This document shows positions 1-9,869 of a DNA stretch of 64,000 bases, piece after piece. Under the pieces are notes generated by a model, which was given only the letters and a program-made list of their open reading frames with translations, had not been told where the DNA came from and did not search any database. The translations under genes and the position numbers were made by a program. Source of the DNA: an uncultured Clostridia bacterium. GTDB lineage: Bacteria; Bacillota; Clostridia; Oscillospirales; Ruminococcaceae. The stretch covers positions 1 to 64,000 of the forward strand of contig CANRFB010000007.1 in assembly GCA_947629785.1 (NCBI GenBank), in the 5' to 3' direction. How positions within the stretch are numbered: position 1 is the stretch's first letter; each line of letters opens with the position of its first letter.

Positions 1-917
1 ATTGCGGCGTTGTCTCCACAAAGATACAGCGCGGGCATATAAAGCTTGAAGCCCTTCTTTTTGCACTCTTTTTCAAGCAGATTTCTCACCGATGAATTTG
101 CGGAAACTCCCCCTGCAAGCGCAGCGGTCTTATACCCGAACTGTTCCGCGGCGGCTATCGTCCTGCTCACAAGAATTTCCGAAACGGTTTTCTGGAATGA
201 CGCCGCAAGGTCGTTTTTGTTTATTTCAACGCCCTTTTGTTCCGCATTGTGAGCAATATTTATTACCGCCGTTTTCAGCCCCGAAAATGAAAAGTCAAAT
301 TCGCAGCCCGAAATTTTCGGGTGCGGCAAAGTATAAGTATCGGGATTTCCCGTCTGCGCCGCTTTGTCGATATGAACGCCGCCGGGGTACGGAAATCCCA
401 GAACTCTCGCCGCTTTGTCGAACGCTTCCCCCGCCGCGTCATCGCGGGTCCTGCCTATAACGTGATATTTTGTATAATCGAGAACTTCAATTATGTGCGA
501 ATGTCCGCCGCTTGCCACAAGGCAGAGATAAGGCGGTTTTAAAGTTTCGTCCGTAAGGTAATTTGCCGCGATATGCCCCGCGATATGGTGAACGGGAACG
601 AGAGGTTTTCCCGCAGCCATAGCAAGACCTTTTGCAAAGCTTGTCCCCACAAGAAGCGCGCCGATAAGCCCCGGGGCATATGTCACCGCAAACGCATCAA
701 TATCGTCAAGGGAACATTCCGCGTCCGAAAGCGAACGTTTCACCACGTCAAGAATATTTTCGCAGTGCCGTCTTGAAGCAAGTTCGGGAACTACCCCGCC
801 GAATTTTTTATGCTCCTCAATCTGCGAAGCTACGATATTTGAAAGAATTTTCTTTCCGTCCTCCACAACCGCCGCGGCAGTTTCATCGCAGGAGCTTTCA
901 ATTGCAAGAATTTTCAT
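1..917 (-). CDS. tsaD: tRNA N6-adenosine threonylcarbamoyltransferase TsaD (3' end beyond window start)
   Basis: Reverse complement from ATG at 917 reads MKILAIESSCDETAAAVVEDGKKI, the TsaD/Gcp N-terminus; ORF open to window edge. Confidence 0.93.
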   Translation of the reverse strand, partial: MKILAIESSCDETAAAVVEDGKKILSNIVASQIEEHKKFGGVVPELASRRHCENILDVVKRSLSDAECSLDDIDAFAVTYAPGLIGALLVGTSFAKGLAMAAGKPLVPVHHIAGHIAANYLTDETLKPPYLCLVASGGHSHIIEVLDYTKYHVIGRTRDDAAGEAFDKAARVLGFPYPGGVHIDKAAQTGNPDTYTLPHPKISGCEFDFSFSGLKTAVINIAHNAEQKGVEINKNDLAASFQKTVSEILVSRTIAAAEQFGYKTAALAGGVSANSSVRNLLEKECKKKGFKLYMPALYLCGDNAA

Positions 918-920
918 AAT

Positions 921-1073
921 TTATTTTCCTTTTTGACCGATAATAATTGTTGTATTTCCCATTCTGAAAACTTTGCGGACATTTTCAAATCCCGCGTTTT
1001 CAAAAAGCAATATTTGATTTTCAATCGTGCATGGCGTGTCAAAATGATAAATTTCATTTTCTCCATATGATCA
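921..1073 (-). pseudogene. C-terminal remnant of a class I SAM-dependent methyltransferase
   Basis: Minus frame reads SYGENEIYHFDTPCTIENQILLFENAGFENVRKVFRMGNTTIIIGQKGK-stop, resembling the tail of small class I methyltransferases (YHxDTPxTxExQIxLLxxAGF); in-frame TGA directly upstream, no start. Confidence 0.6.
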
Positions 1074-1133
1074 CCTTAAAATAATTTTACCACATTTCCC
1101 CGAATTTTGCAATAGTTTTTTGTAAATAAATTT

Positions 1134-1159
1134 ACGGCTGCGAAAATTTTCACAGCCGT
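1134..1159 (-). terminator. Stem-loop terminator downstream of the AraC/GyrI remnant
   Basis: acggctgcgaaaa/ttttcacagccgt inverted repeat flanked by A/T-rich tracts. Confidence 0.6.
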
Positions 1160-1165
1160 AAAAAA

Positions 1166-1625
1166 TCACTTTTTAATTACAGGTACCCACACTTCAAATT
1201 TTGAATTTGCGGGATCGGGATCAAGGTAAACTTCCACATCGGGTGCGTTTCCGTATTCATATCCCGAAGTGGGCAGCCATTCCGTATAAATGCGCCTTTC
1301 AAGTTCCTGAATTGATTGGGACGTTCCCTCTCCCGAAAATACTGCCCACGTTGCCGCAGGAACTGTGTATTCTTCAAAATTTCCCGCACTTTTTGAACTT
1401 GGAACAGCAATAAAATAACGCCACTGTTCCTCATTCGTAATACAAAGTCCCAGCACACCCATAGGCGGTGTGTCCATTAATTTAACAAGCTGCTGCAACG
1501 TTCCGTCTCTGATAATGGTATGACGAACAGCCGGCTGTCCGCGCCAATTTCTCATAATCAATTTCGTCCGTAATATGTTCCTCAATGTATTTTATGGAAT
1601 TATTTAACCTTTCCACCCATTCCAT
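1166..1625 (-). pseudogene. AraC-family regulator with GyrI-like effector domain, internally deleted and frameshifted
   Basis: ATG at 1625 gives MEWVERLNNSIKYIEEHITDEIDYEKLARTAGCSSYHYQR then a stop; another frame carries the GyrI-like C-terminus DGTLQQLVKLMDTPPMGVLGLC...EVYLDPDPANSKFEVWVPVIKK. Confidence 0.7.
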
Positions 1626-1700
1626 ATTTATCACCTCAAATCAATTCTAACACAGGAAATACAAACTTTCCTCTTAATTAAAGTGCAAAAAAAGCGAGTT

Positions 1701-2141
1701 TTATAATTTTTTTATCATAACGAGCCCGTTTTCTTTCGGGAATTCATATAAATTTTTTCTTATGCCCGCGGCTTCAAATCCCGCCGAAAAATACAATGCT
1801 TTTGCAGCAGAATTTGACTCCCGAACTTCAAGGGAAATCTGCTTTGCGTTACCCGCAATTTCCGAAATAAATTTATTTATTAAAGCTTTTCCAGCGCCTT
1901 GTTTTCTTGCGGAATTTTTCACTGCAATTTTTTCGATAAACGCATTTTCTCCGTCACATAAACCTATAATAAATCCGATAATTTCGCCGCATTTTTCCGC
2001 AATTAAAAAAATTCCGTATTTTTCGGAGATCTGCGACAATAACGCATTTTCCGTCCACGGATCGGGAAAAGAATTCTTTTCAATTTCTGCGATCTGCGGA
2101 ATATCATTTTCAAGCACGTTACGGATAATAATTTCATTCAC
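1701..2141 (-). CDS. rimI: Ribosomal protein S18-alanine N-acetyltransferase
   Basis: 146 aa GNAT with RimI-type features ([36 protein letters not shown]); near tsaD. Confidence 0.85.
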   Translation of the reverse strand: MNEIIIRNVLENDIPQIAEIEKNSFPDPWTENALLSQISEKYGIFLIAEKCGEIIGFIIGLCDGENAFIEKIAVKNSARKQGAGKALINKFISEIAGNAKQISLEVRESNSAAKALYFSAGFEAAGIRKNLYEFPKENGLVMIKKL

Positions 2142-3108
2142 AGGCTTTCTTCACCTCTTTGCAAAGCTCCCGAAGATCATCTAAATTATTCAGACTTCCG
2201 CATTTATTACGGAACGCAGCCGCGCTGGGAAGTCCTTTCAGATAATATGCACACTGCCGCCGCGCCTCGCTTATTCCTATGCGCTCGCCTTTATATTTCA
2301 CCGATAATTCCACCTGTCTGCACATCATTTCAAGACGCTCGTCAAGGGACGGTTCGGGGAGAATTTCTCCCGTTTCAAAATAATGACGGATATTTTTAAA
2401 AAGCCACGGTTTTCCGTAACTTCCCCGACCTATCATAACAAGATCGCAGCCTGTTTCCTTGTACATTTTTTCTGCGCTTTCGGGAGAATCAACATCGCCG
2501 TTTCCGATAATAGGAATACTAACATTTTCTTTTACTTTCCTGATAATTTCCCAATCGGCATTCCCGCGGTACATCTGATTTTTTGTCCGTCCGTGAACGG
2601 TAATTGCGGACGCTCCCGCATTTTCCAGAATTTTTGAAAATTCAACGGCATTGACGTGCTCCTCGTCCCAGCCTTTGCGAATTTTTACGGTTATGGGAAC
2701 GGGAACTGCTTTCACCATTGCAGAAACTATTTCCGCCGCCAAAGACGGGTTTTTCATAAGCGCAGAACCTGCGCCGTTTCCAGCAATTTTTGGAACAGGG
2801 CAACCCATATTTACATCAATAATATCGGGAGAATATTTCATTAATTTTTTTGCGGCTTCCGCCATAAAATACGGTTCGTCTCCAAAAAGCTGAAGCGCAT
2901 AGGGGCGTTCATTTTCCATGACAGTACAGAGTTCCTCCGTTTTTCTGTCGGAATAGCAAAGTCCTTTTGCGGAGATCATTTCGGAAACCATATAAGCCGC
3001 GCCGTTTTCCTTGCAAAGCGCGCGGTAAGCTCTGTCCGCAACAGAAGCCATAGGTGCAAGCGCAGCGGTTTTTTCAATTTTTACATTGCCGATATAAAAA
3101 TATTTCAA
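2134..3108 (-). CDS. dusB: tRNA-dihydrouridine synthase (DusB-like)
   Basis: [42 protein letters not shown] motifs. Confidence 0.92.
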   Translation of the reverse strand: MKYFYIGNVKIEKTAALAPMASVADRAYRALCKENGAAYMVSEMISAKGLCYSDRKTEELCTVMENERPYALQLFGDEPYFMAEAAKKLMKYSPDIIDVNMGCPVPKIAGNGAGSALMKNPSLAAEIVSAMVKAVPVPITVKIRKGWDEEHVNAVEFSKILENAGASAITVHGRTKNQMYRGNADWEIIRKVKENVSIPIIGNGDVDSPESAEKMYKETGCDLVMIGRGSYGKPWLFKNIRHYFETGEILPEPSLDERLEMMCRQVELSVKYKGERIGISEARRQCAYYLKGLPSAAAFRNKCGSLNNLDDLRELCKEVKKACE

Positions 3109-3128
3109 GTTGAAATTCTCCTTAAAAA

Positions 3129-3614
3129 TTATGCTAAATATTTTTTCATATACCCACAGGTAAACGGGAAAAAATCAAATTTTTCCGTTCCGGTATGAAT
3201 AAAACCGTTTTTCTCATACCATTTTCTAAGCAGATAATTTTCTTCAACGATCCCGATAGAAATTTTATTACAGCCGAATTTTTTTGCATTTTCATATGAA
3301 TTTTCAAGCAGGATCGTTCCGATATTTTTATGCCTGTATTCGGGAAGAACACATAAATTATTAAGTTCACACTCGCTGTTATTTTTAATAAGCAACGAAT
3401 AATAACCAATTATATTTTTGTTTTCAAAATATGCGTACATCGGTCTTTTTTCAACATCAAACTGATACAAAAGTCTGTCTTCCGTAACCGCAAACGCCGT
3501 AAATCTCGGCGCGTTTTCGGCTGTAAATCCAAAATCTTCCGCAACAGTAAGGAAACTTTTTCTTATGACGCGAACACACTCCGCAATATCATTTTTGGAA
3601 ATTTCTTTTATCAT
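3129..3614 (-). CDS. GNAT family N-acetyltransferase
   Basis: [17 protein letters not shown] acetyl-CoA loop and GNAT C-terminus. Confidence 0.8.
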   Translation of the reverse strand: MIKEISKNDIAECVRVIRKSFLTVAEDFGFTAENAPRFTAFAVTEDRLLYQFDVEKRPMYAYFENKNIIGYYSLLIKNNSECELNNLCVLPEYRHKNIGTILLENSYENAKKFGCNKISIGIVEENYLLRKWYEKNGFIHTGTEKFDFFPFTCGYMKKYLA

Positions 3615-3724
3615 TTAAACGCCCCGCTTCATATGTATCTTTCTTTTTAATTTGGATCTGCAATGCTTAATTTAATTCCGGTCAAGTTTTATTCAAAGTT
3701 TGCAGCAACTTTCAAATTAATTAT

Positions 3725-4132
3725 TTAATATCCTTCAATATTGTCCCAAAACGGCGCAAATGTACATAATTTAAGCTTATAATTCCCGTTTTCGTCCTTA
3801 TTCAGAATGAAATCATCATTATCATAAATTCCAGACAAAATATCATTGATCTCATCGATCTGCATTTCCGTAGAAAAAGTAATTTCTGATAAACGATCAA
3901 CGTGATTTCCCATTCCCGACGTGTTGCCCGTTTCGGAATGGATCTCGAGCAATTCAATATCAGTGATGTTATCTTCGAGAAAATTTTGCAATTTATTTGT
4001 TTGATTTGCAGTAGAAATATGATTTACGCACATTCCGAAAATTTCAAAAAATATGTATGCAAATATCAATATTAACGGCAATAAAAGAATTATAATAAAT
4101 GTCCTTTTTAAATGTTTTATAAAATTACCCAT
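3725..4132 (-). CDS. Hypothetical small membrane-anchored protein
   Basis: 135 aa ORF with N-terminal TM segment; overlaps the neighbouring CDS. Confidence 0.55.
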   Translation of the reverse strand: MGNFIKHLKRTFIIILLLPLILIFAYIFFEIFGMCVNHISTANQTNKLQNFLEDNITDIELLEIHSETGNTSGMGNHVDRLSEITFSTEMQIDEINDILSGIYDNDDFILNKDENGNYKLKLCTFAPFWDNIEGY

Positions 4133-4635
4133 AAAAAATCTCCGATAATTAAAATTAACAGCGCAAATGCAATGATTTTAAGATTTTTCCCGCTTATTTT
4201 CCCACAAATTTTCACAGCAAGCGGGTGCAGAAATTTAATCAGAATAACGCATAAAGTTCCGAAAATAATACTGCTGCCGAGAGCGATCCTGCCTTGAAAA
4301 TTAAACGCCCAATCATCATAATCCCACAGTCGTTCATCTGTAAAAATTTCAAGAAAATACGAAGCCGTAAGTTCCGCTGCCGTAGTCAGAAGCGTTCCCA
4401 GAATAAAAATTGCGGGAACGCTTTTTATTTTGCCTAAAATAAAAATCAAAGCCAACGAACAAAAACCATATATCGGACAAATAGGTAGATGTAACATTCC
4501 CCTGTCAGTAAAATGTCCCAAAACAGCCGTTGTTAAAACAGTTTCATAAAGCCAGCCGATAAAACCGTAAAAAGCAAATTCAATTACCAAAGCCGGAAAA
4601 TTTTCCGATATTGAAATAAAATTATCCTTTTGCAT
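4117..4635 (-). CDS. Putative ABC transporter type IV family membrane protein (CmpB-like)
   Basis: GFIGWLYETVLTTAVLGHFTDRGMLHLPICPIYGF signature; start likely inside the listed ORF, near the polA 3' end. Confidence 0.7.
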   Translation of the reverse strand: MQKDNFISISENFPALVIEFAFYGFIGWLYETVLTTAVLGHFTDRGMLHLPICPIYGFCSLALIFILGKIKSVPAIFILGTLLTTAAELTASYFLEIFTDERLWDYDDWAFNFQGRIALGSSIIFGTLCVILIKFLHPLAVKICGKISGKNLKIIAFALLILIIGDFLWVIL

Positions 4636-7156
4636 CATACCATGTCTTGCCCTTAGAAACATCAGCGGTAAGCGGAATATCAAGCTTTACGGCGTTTCGC
4701 ATTTCTTCTCCGAGGACTGCCGCCGCGCGTTCCGCATCGCTTTCTTTTACCTCGATAATTAATTCATCATGGACTTGCAAAATTAATCTTGCGTCTAATT
4801 TTTCGGCTTTTAAACGTTCATAAACTTTTATCATTGCAATTTTGATAATATCCGCCGCAGTGCCTTGGATAGGCGCATTCATGGCCGCACGTTTTCCGAA
4901 TGCCTGAATATTTTTATTTGAATTTTTCAGTTCGGGAATAGGTCTGCGCCGTCCGAACATTGTCACGGCGTAACCGTTTTTCTTTGCGTCATCAACGACT
5001 TTGTCCATAAATTCGCTTACTTTCGGAAAACGCGCAAGATAATTTTTAATATATCTGTCAGCTTGTGCAACGGAAACGCCAATATCCTTTGAAAGCGAGA
5101 ACGCGCCAATTCCGTAAATTATGCCGAAATTGACCGCTTTTGCCGCACGACGCATTTCGGAAGTTATTTTATCGGCAGGAACATCAAACACCTGCGAAGC
5201 TGTTGCAGTGTGAATATCCATACCGTTCAGAAAACCATTCTGCATATTTTTATCGCCGCTCATATGCGAAAGAATACGCAGTTCTATCTGGCTGTAATCC
5301 GCGTCTAAAAGAATATATCCATCATCGGCAGTGAAAAATTTACGCATATTTCTGCCCAGTTCCGTGCGCACTGGAATGTTCTGAACATTAGGTTCTGCCG
5401 AGGATATACGTCCCGTTCTGGTTTCGGTCTGTTTGAAAAGCGATCGCACTCTGCCGTCATCGGAAACAACTTTTATAAGTCCCTCAACATATGTGGAATT
5501 TAATTTTGTAAGCTGGCGATACTGCAAAATCAGATCAACAATTTCGTGTTTGTCGCGAAGATTTTCAAGGACGTCCGCATTTGTGGAATAACCCGTTTTT
5601 GTCTTTTTTCCTGCGGGAAGTCCCATTTCTTCAAACAAAACCGTTCCCAGTTGTTTCGGAGAACCTATATTGAATTCATGTCCCGCCATAAAATAAATTT
5701 GTTTTTCCACCGCGGAAATATCTTCAATTAATTTTTCGCCGAATTTTTTTATTCCGTCCTTATCAATACGCACACCGTAATATTCCATTGACGCAAGAAC
5801 CTCTGTAAGCGGAAGTTCAATTTCTTTCAGAACTTTTGTCATTCCCTGTCTTTCAATTTCCGCAAGCATAATTTCAGAAAGCATGGGAAGCGCCGCAATA
5901 TCCGCATTTTCGTCAAGTTCGGGATATGTGGGAGCGCCGTATTCCATGCACATTTTTTCAATTGAATACTCGCTTGAATTGGTATTTAAAATATATCCTA
6001 AAATATCCGCATCGGAAACTATATTCTTCATTTCTCTGCCGTTTTCAAAGCAAAAACGGTATGCGGGTTTTGCGCCGAAAGTGATTTTTTCACAATCGGA
6101 AGAAAAAAATTCAAGCTGTTTATTTTTGTCGGAAATAGTATAAATTTTATTTTCCGCAAGAAGTCTGATAATTCCGTCCTTAAAAATAAAAGCCGCCTTT
6201 TTTATTTCAGAAATATTACCAGTAAATTCGCCTGAAATTTCATATTCTTTTTTTTCAGAAACCACAGAAGTATGTTTTTCCGTTATTTTTGCAGGAGAAA
6301 TTTCAAGCCTTTCTAAAAGTTTAAAACATTCAAGCCCGGTGAGAATTTCGGAAATTTTATCCGGATTTTTTTCTCCTGATTTATAGGAATTTATATCATT
6401 GTCAATAGGCGCATTTTTTACAATTGTGGCAAGCCATTTGCTCTGTTCTGCATCGGATTTTCCCGCTTCAAGCTTGGAAATTACAGATTTTGTCGCTTGA
6501 ATATTTCCCGATCCAAGATCGGAATAAAGCTGTTCGATGGTATGATGATCGGCTATAAGCTGTTTTGCGGTCTTTTCGCCTATGCCTTTAACTCCGCTTA
6601 TATTGTCGGAACTATCCCCCATAAGCGCTTTTAAATCAATTAATTCTATCGGCGGGAAACCATATTCTTCGATGAATTTTTCTTCGTTATATTTTATTGT
6701 ACCTTTCATGGTGTGAAGTAAAACAGTTACTTTATCATCGATCAATTGCAGCGAATCCCTGTCCCCCGTAAGAATATAACATTCGCCATCAGAATCATCA
6801 CATATTTTTGCAAGAGTTCCGAGAATATCGTCCGCTTCAAAGCCCTCGCATTCAAGAACTTTTACTCCCAATGCAGTGAGAATTTCTTTTATTATAGGCA
6901 TTTGCTGCGCAAGTTCATCGGGCATTCCATGACGGTTAGCCTTATATGAATCCACCGCTTTATGACGGAAAGTAGGCGTGCGCATATCAAAAGCAACGGC
7001 AATTCCATCGGGAGAAAATTCCTTTACCGTTGCAAGATAGATATTCATAAAACCCGTTATGGCATTCGTATACATTCCCGACTTATTTGAAAGCATTTTA
7101 ATTCCGTAAAATGCGCGGTTCATAATGCTGTTGCCGTCAATTGCAAGAAGTTTCAT
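4622..7156 (-). CDS. polA: DNA polymerase I
   Basis: 844 aa; 5' nuclease domain (FEADDILGTLAK, GVKGIGEKTA) and family A palm (DADYSQIELRILSH, QVHDELIIE). Confidence 0.97.
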   Translation of the reverse strand: MKLLAIDGNSIMNRAFYGIKMLSNKSGMYTNAITGFMNIYLATVKEFSPDGIAVAFDMRTPTFRHKAVDSYKANRHGMPDELAQQMPIIKEILTALGVKVLECEGFEADDILGTLAKICDDSDGECYILTGDRDSLQLIDDKVTVLLHTMKGTIKYNEEKFIEEYGFPPIELIDLKALMGDSSDNISGVKGIGEKTAKQLIADHHTIEQLYSDLGSGNIQATKSVISKLEAGKSDAEQSKWLATIVKNAPIDNDINSYKSGEKNPDKISEILTGLECFKLLERLEISPAKITEKHTSVVSEKKEYEISGEFTGNISEIKKAAFIFKDGIIRLLAENKIYTISDKNKQLEFFSSDCEKITFGAKPAYRFCFENGREMKNIVSDADILGYILNTNSSEYSIEKMCMEYGAPTYPELDENADIAALPMLSEIMLAEIERQGMTKVLKEIELPLTEVLASMEYYGVRIDKDGIKKFGEKLIEDISAVEKQIYFMAGHEFNIGSPKQLGTVLFEEMGLPAGKKTKTGYSTNADVLENLRDKHEIVDLILQYRQLTKLNSTYVEGLIKVVSDDGRVRSLFKQTETRTGRISSAEPNVQNIPVRTELGRNMRKFFTADDGYILLDADYSQIELRILSHMSGDKNMQNGFLNGMDIHTATASQVFDVPADKITSEMRRAAKAVNFGIIYGIGAFSLSKDIGVSVAQADRYIKNYLARFPKVSEFMDKVVDDAKKNGYAVTMFGRRRPIPELKNSNKNIQAFGKRAAMNAPIQGTAADIIKIAMIKVYERLKAEKLDARLILQVHDELIIEVKESDAERAAAVLGEEMRNAVKLDIPLTADVSKGKTWYDAKG

Positions 7157-7165
7157 ATAAATTCC

Positions 7166-7732
7166 TCACATTTCAAAAAATTCTTTTAATTTTTTCAAAG
7201 CGTTTGCGCGGTGGCTGACCGAATTTTTTTCTTCCGCGGAAAGTTCCGCAAATGTTTTATCCCCGTACAAAAATATGGGATCATATCCGAAACCGTTTGT
7301 GCCGCGGCTTTCATAGCCTATTTTTCCGAAAACTTTTCCCGTAAAATAATGCGGTTCACCCTCATTGTCAATATAGCAAATACAACAGGTAAAATTCGCG
7401 GTGCGTTTTTCATCGGGAATATTTTTCATTTCATTAAGAACTCTTTCTCGCCTATGTCCTGATTCGGCATATCTTGCTGAATAAATTCCCGGCGCGCCGT
7501 TCAAAGCTTCAATTTCAAGTCCGCTGTCATCAGCAATTACGGGAATTTTTTTAATATCGTAAACCGCTTTTGCTTTTATGAATGCGTTTTCCTCAAAAGT
7601 TTTCCCGTTTTCCTCTGCCTCAATATCAATTCCCGCTTCGGATTGTGAAATTATTTCAAAGCCCATAGGTTCAAGAATTTCACGTATCTCACGCAATTTG
7701 TTTTTATTGTTGGACGCAAGAATAATTTTCAT
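7166..7732 (-). CDS. rdgB: XTP/dITP diphosphatase (RdgB/HAM1)
   Basis: MKIILASNNKNKLREI, ADDSGLEIEALNGAPGIYSARYA, GTNGFGYDPIF. Confidence 0.95.
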   Translation of the reverse strand: MKIILASNNKNKLREIREILEPMGFEIISQSEAGIDIEAEENGKTFEENAFIKAKAVYDIKKIPVIADDSGLEIEALNGAPGIYSARYAESGHRRERVLNEMKNIPDEKRTANFTCCICYIDNEGEPHYFTGKVFGKIGYESRGTNGFGYDPIFLYGDKTFAELSAEEKNSVSHRANALKKLKEFFEM

Positions 7733-8964
7733 TCCGACTCCTCCGAATTATTTTCATCGTCTGAATTTTCTTCACCTTTTTTCTTTTTTCCGAAAGTAAT
7801 TTCCTTGAACAAAAATTCAAATTTACCGTGATCTTTCTTTTGGGGCGTTTCTTCGTTTTCGGAAATATCTTCGGAATTTTCCGTTTCGGGAATTATTTCT
7901 TCGCTGTTTTCAGTAATATTTTCTTCTTCGGGAAATATTTCATTATCATTATTTCCCGTAATTTCAGGAACATTTTCTTCTGCGTCTTTCTCGGAAATAT
8001 TTTCTTCGGAATTTTCCTCATCTGTAAGACGTTCATAATTATAATCGAAATCCGTTTCCGTTTCAAAAAGCGCGTCCACAAAATCTTTTGCATGAAAATC
8101 TTGTAAATCGTCAAGTTTTTCGCCAACGCCCACAAGTTTGACAGGTATACCAAGCTCACGGTGAATGGAAATAATAATTCCGCCCTTTGCGGTTCCGTCA
8201 AGTTTTGTAAGAACGATTCCGGTAATTTCCGCGGTTTCATTGAAAAGCTTAGCCTGATTTACCGCATTTTGCCCAGTTGTCGCATCAAGAACAAGAAGTG
8301 TTTCCAGCGAACAGCCTTCCGCCTGCTGATGCACGATACGGCTGATTTTTTTCAGCTCGTCCATAAGATTTTTCTTGTTGTGCAAACGTCCTGCCGTGTC
8401 GCAGATAACAACGTCCGTCCCTCTTGCTTTCGCTGCGGTAACAGCATCAAAAACCACCGCCGCAGGATCGGAACCCTCATCATGTTTCACAATGTCCGCG
8501 CCCGCGCGTTCCGCCCAGACCTGCAACTGATCTATAGCCGCCGCACGGAACGTATCCGCCGCCGCAACAATAACACTTTTCCCCTCGTTTTTATAACGCG
8601 CTGCAAGTTTTCCGATAGTTGTGGTTTTTCCCGCGCCGTTTACGCCAATTACAAGAATTACCGCAGGCTTGTTTGAAGTGTCGATCCCCTTGTCCTCGCC
8701 AAGCATTTCCGCAATAATTTCTTTTAATTCGCTTTTAATTTCAGAAGGATCTTTAATTCCCTTTTCCTTGACTTTTGCGCGCAATTTATCACAAATATCA
8801 AGCGAAGTTTCAACGCCTATATCGCAGGTAATAAGCAGTTCTTCAAGTTCTTCAAAAAATTCCTCATCAATTTTTGTAAAGGAATTCATCAGAGTTTCCA
8901 GTCTGCCCATCATTGAATCCTTTGTCTTTTTCAGACCCGCGGCAATTTTACTGAAAATATTCAT
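7729..8964 (-). CDS. ftsY: Signal recognition particle receptor FtsY with acidic C-terminal tail
   Basis: GVNGAGKTTTIGKLA, DTFRAAAIDQL, DTAGRLHNKKNLMDEL; about 100 aa Glu/Asn/Ser-rich extension after the G domain. Confidence 0.96.
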   Translation of the reverse strand: MNIFSKIAAGLKKTKDSMMGRLETLMNSFTKIDEEFFEELEELLITCDIGVETSLDICDKLRAKVKEKGIKDPSEIKSELKEIIAEMLGEDKGIDTSNKPAVILVIGVNGAGKTTTIGKLAARYKNEGKSVIVAAADTFRAAAIDQLQVWAERAGADIVKHDEGSDPAAVVFDAVTAAKARGTDVVICDTAGRLHNKKNLMDELKKISRIVHQQAEGCSLETLLVLDATTGQNAVNQAKLFNETAEITGIVLTKLDGTAKGGIIISIHRELGIPVKLVGVGEKLDDLQDFHAKDFVDALFETETDFDYNYERLTDEENSEENISEKDAEENVPEITGNNDNEIFPEEENITENSEEIIPETENSEDISENEETPQKKDHGKFEFLFKEITFGKKKKGEENSDDENNSEESE

Positions 8965-8986
8965 TTAAAATACCTCCCTAAAATAA

Positions 8987-9014
8987 GAGTTGAGATATGA
9001 GAGCTGAGAGTTAA
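8987..9014. repeat. Degenerate heptanucleotide tandem repeat
   Basis: gagttga gatatga gagctga gagttaa. Confidence 0.6.
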
Positions 9015-9067
9015 GATGATTTTTAACACTTTTTAAATTTTTTACCTACTTATAAATTAGAATTTTC

Positions 9068-9655
9068 CTAAGTGTGTTGTCTGTTCGCACGCTGACGAAA
9101 ATCATCTCGGATATATCCGTAAATATTGTAAGTGCAGTAGTTGTTGACCATCTTTCCGTTTCTGATACAGCCTTCAAGTGTAAATCCGCATTTCTTTAAA
9201 ACTGCATTTGACGCCATGTTTTCTACGTCTGCTTCTGCATGCAATCTGTCCAACGTTGTTTCTGAAAAGATAAAATTCACAACTTTGGTTAATGCCTCGG
9301 TACAAACGCCTTGGTTCCAGCAGGTAGGATTTATTCTATATGCGATCTTACCCAGTCTGTCATTTTCTACATCGAATACTTCTATAATCCCGATTACTCT
9401 ATGATTCTCTTTACTTTCGATCCCCCAATTGAAATCATGGGACGGTTTGCGCTTAATATGTGGTCTTGGGTCAATAAACAGAAATTCCGGATTTTTCTCG
9501 TCTTTGCTTGCAGAGCGTCCCCAATATTTATAAACAATGTCCAACCCCAACCATTCACGTAAATCGTCAATATCATCCGGTGTTAGTTTGCGCAAATATA
9601 ACCTTTCTGTTTCAAGTTCAGGGATCCACAAATATTCTTTTAGCATAAATCTCAC
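9068..9655 (-). CDS. GNAT family N-acetyltransferase (RimJ/RimL type)
   Basis: LETERLYLRKLTPDDIDDL, GKIAYRINPTCWNQGVCTEALTKVV, ASNAVLKKCGFTLEG. Confidence 0.85.
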   Translation of the reverse strand: MRFMLKEYLWIPELETERLYLRKLTPDDIDDLREWLGLDIVYKYWGRSASKDEKNPEFLFIDPRPHIKRKPSHDFNWGIESKENHRVIGIIEVFDVENDRLGKIAYRINPTCWNQGVCTEALTKVVNFIFSETTLDRLHAEADVENMASNAVLKKCGFTLEGCIRNGKMVNNYCTYNIYGYIRDDFRQRANRQHT

Positions 9656-9704
9656 CTATTATAATATAAATTCTGCAGCGTCTCTATAAATTTAAATTTG
9701 TTCG

Positions 9705-9869
9705 TCATTCTATAATAATAATAATAATAATAATATCGTCATTTTCAAATACAATTGCTTGTTTATTGCCTAGCCGAATACGTTCCGTTCGGTTTACGCT
9801 GTATTTTCCTGCTTTTTCACAATTATCATTACAATGTACGATATTATTCGTTAAAGTCGTACTTATCAT
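9705..9869 (-). CDS. Possible 54-aa ORF ending in a poly-isoleucine run
   Basis: ATG at 9869 reads MISTTLTNNIVHCNDNCEKAGKYSVNRTERIRLGNKQAIVFENDDIIIIIIIIE-stop; overlaps the 3' end of the neighbouring CDS; below the ORF track length cutoff. Confidence 0.35.
   Translation of the reverse strand: MISTTLTNNIVHCNDNCEKAGKYSVNRTERIRLGNKQAIVFENDDIIIIIIIIE
9712..9735. repeat. (ATA)8 trinucleotide microsatellite
   Basis: Eight perfect ATA units. Confidence 0.95.
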
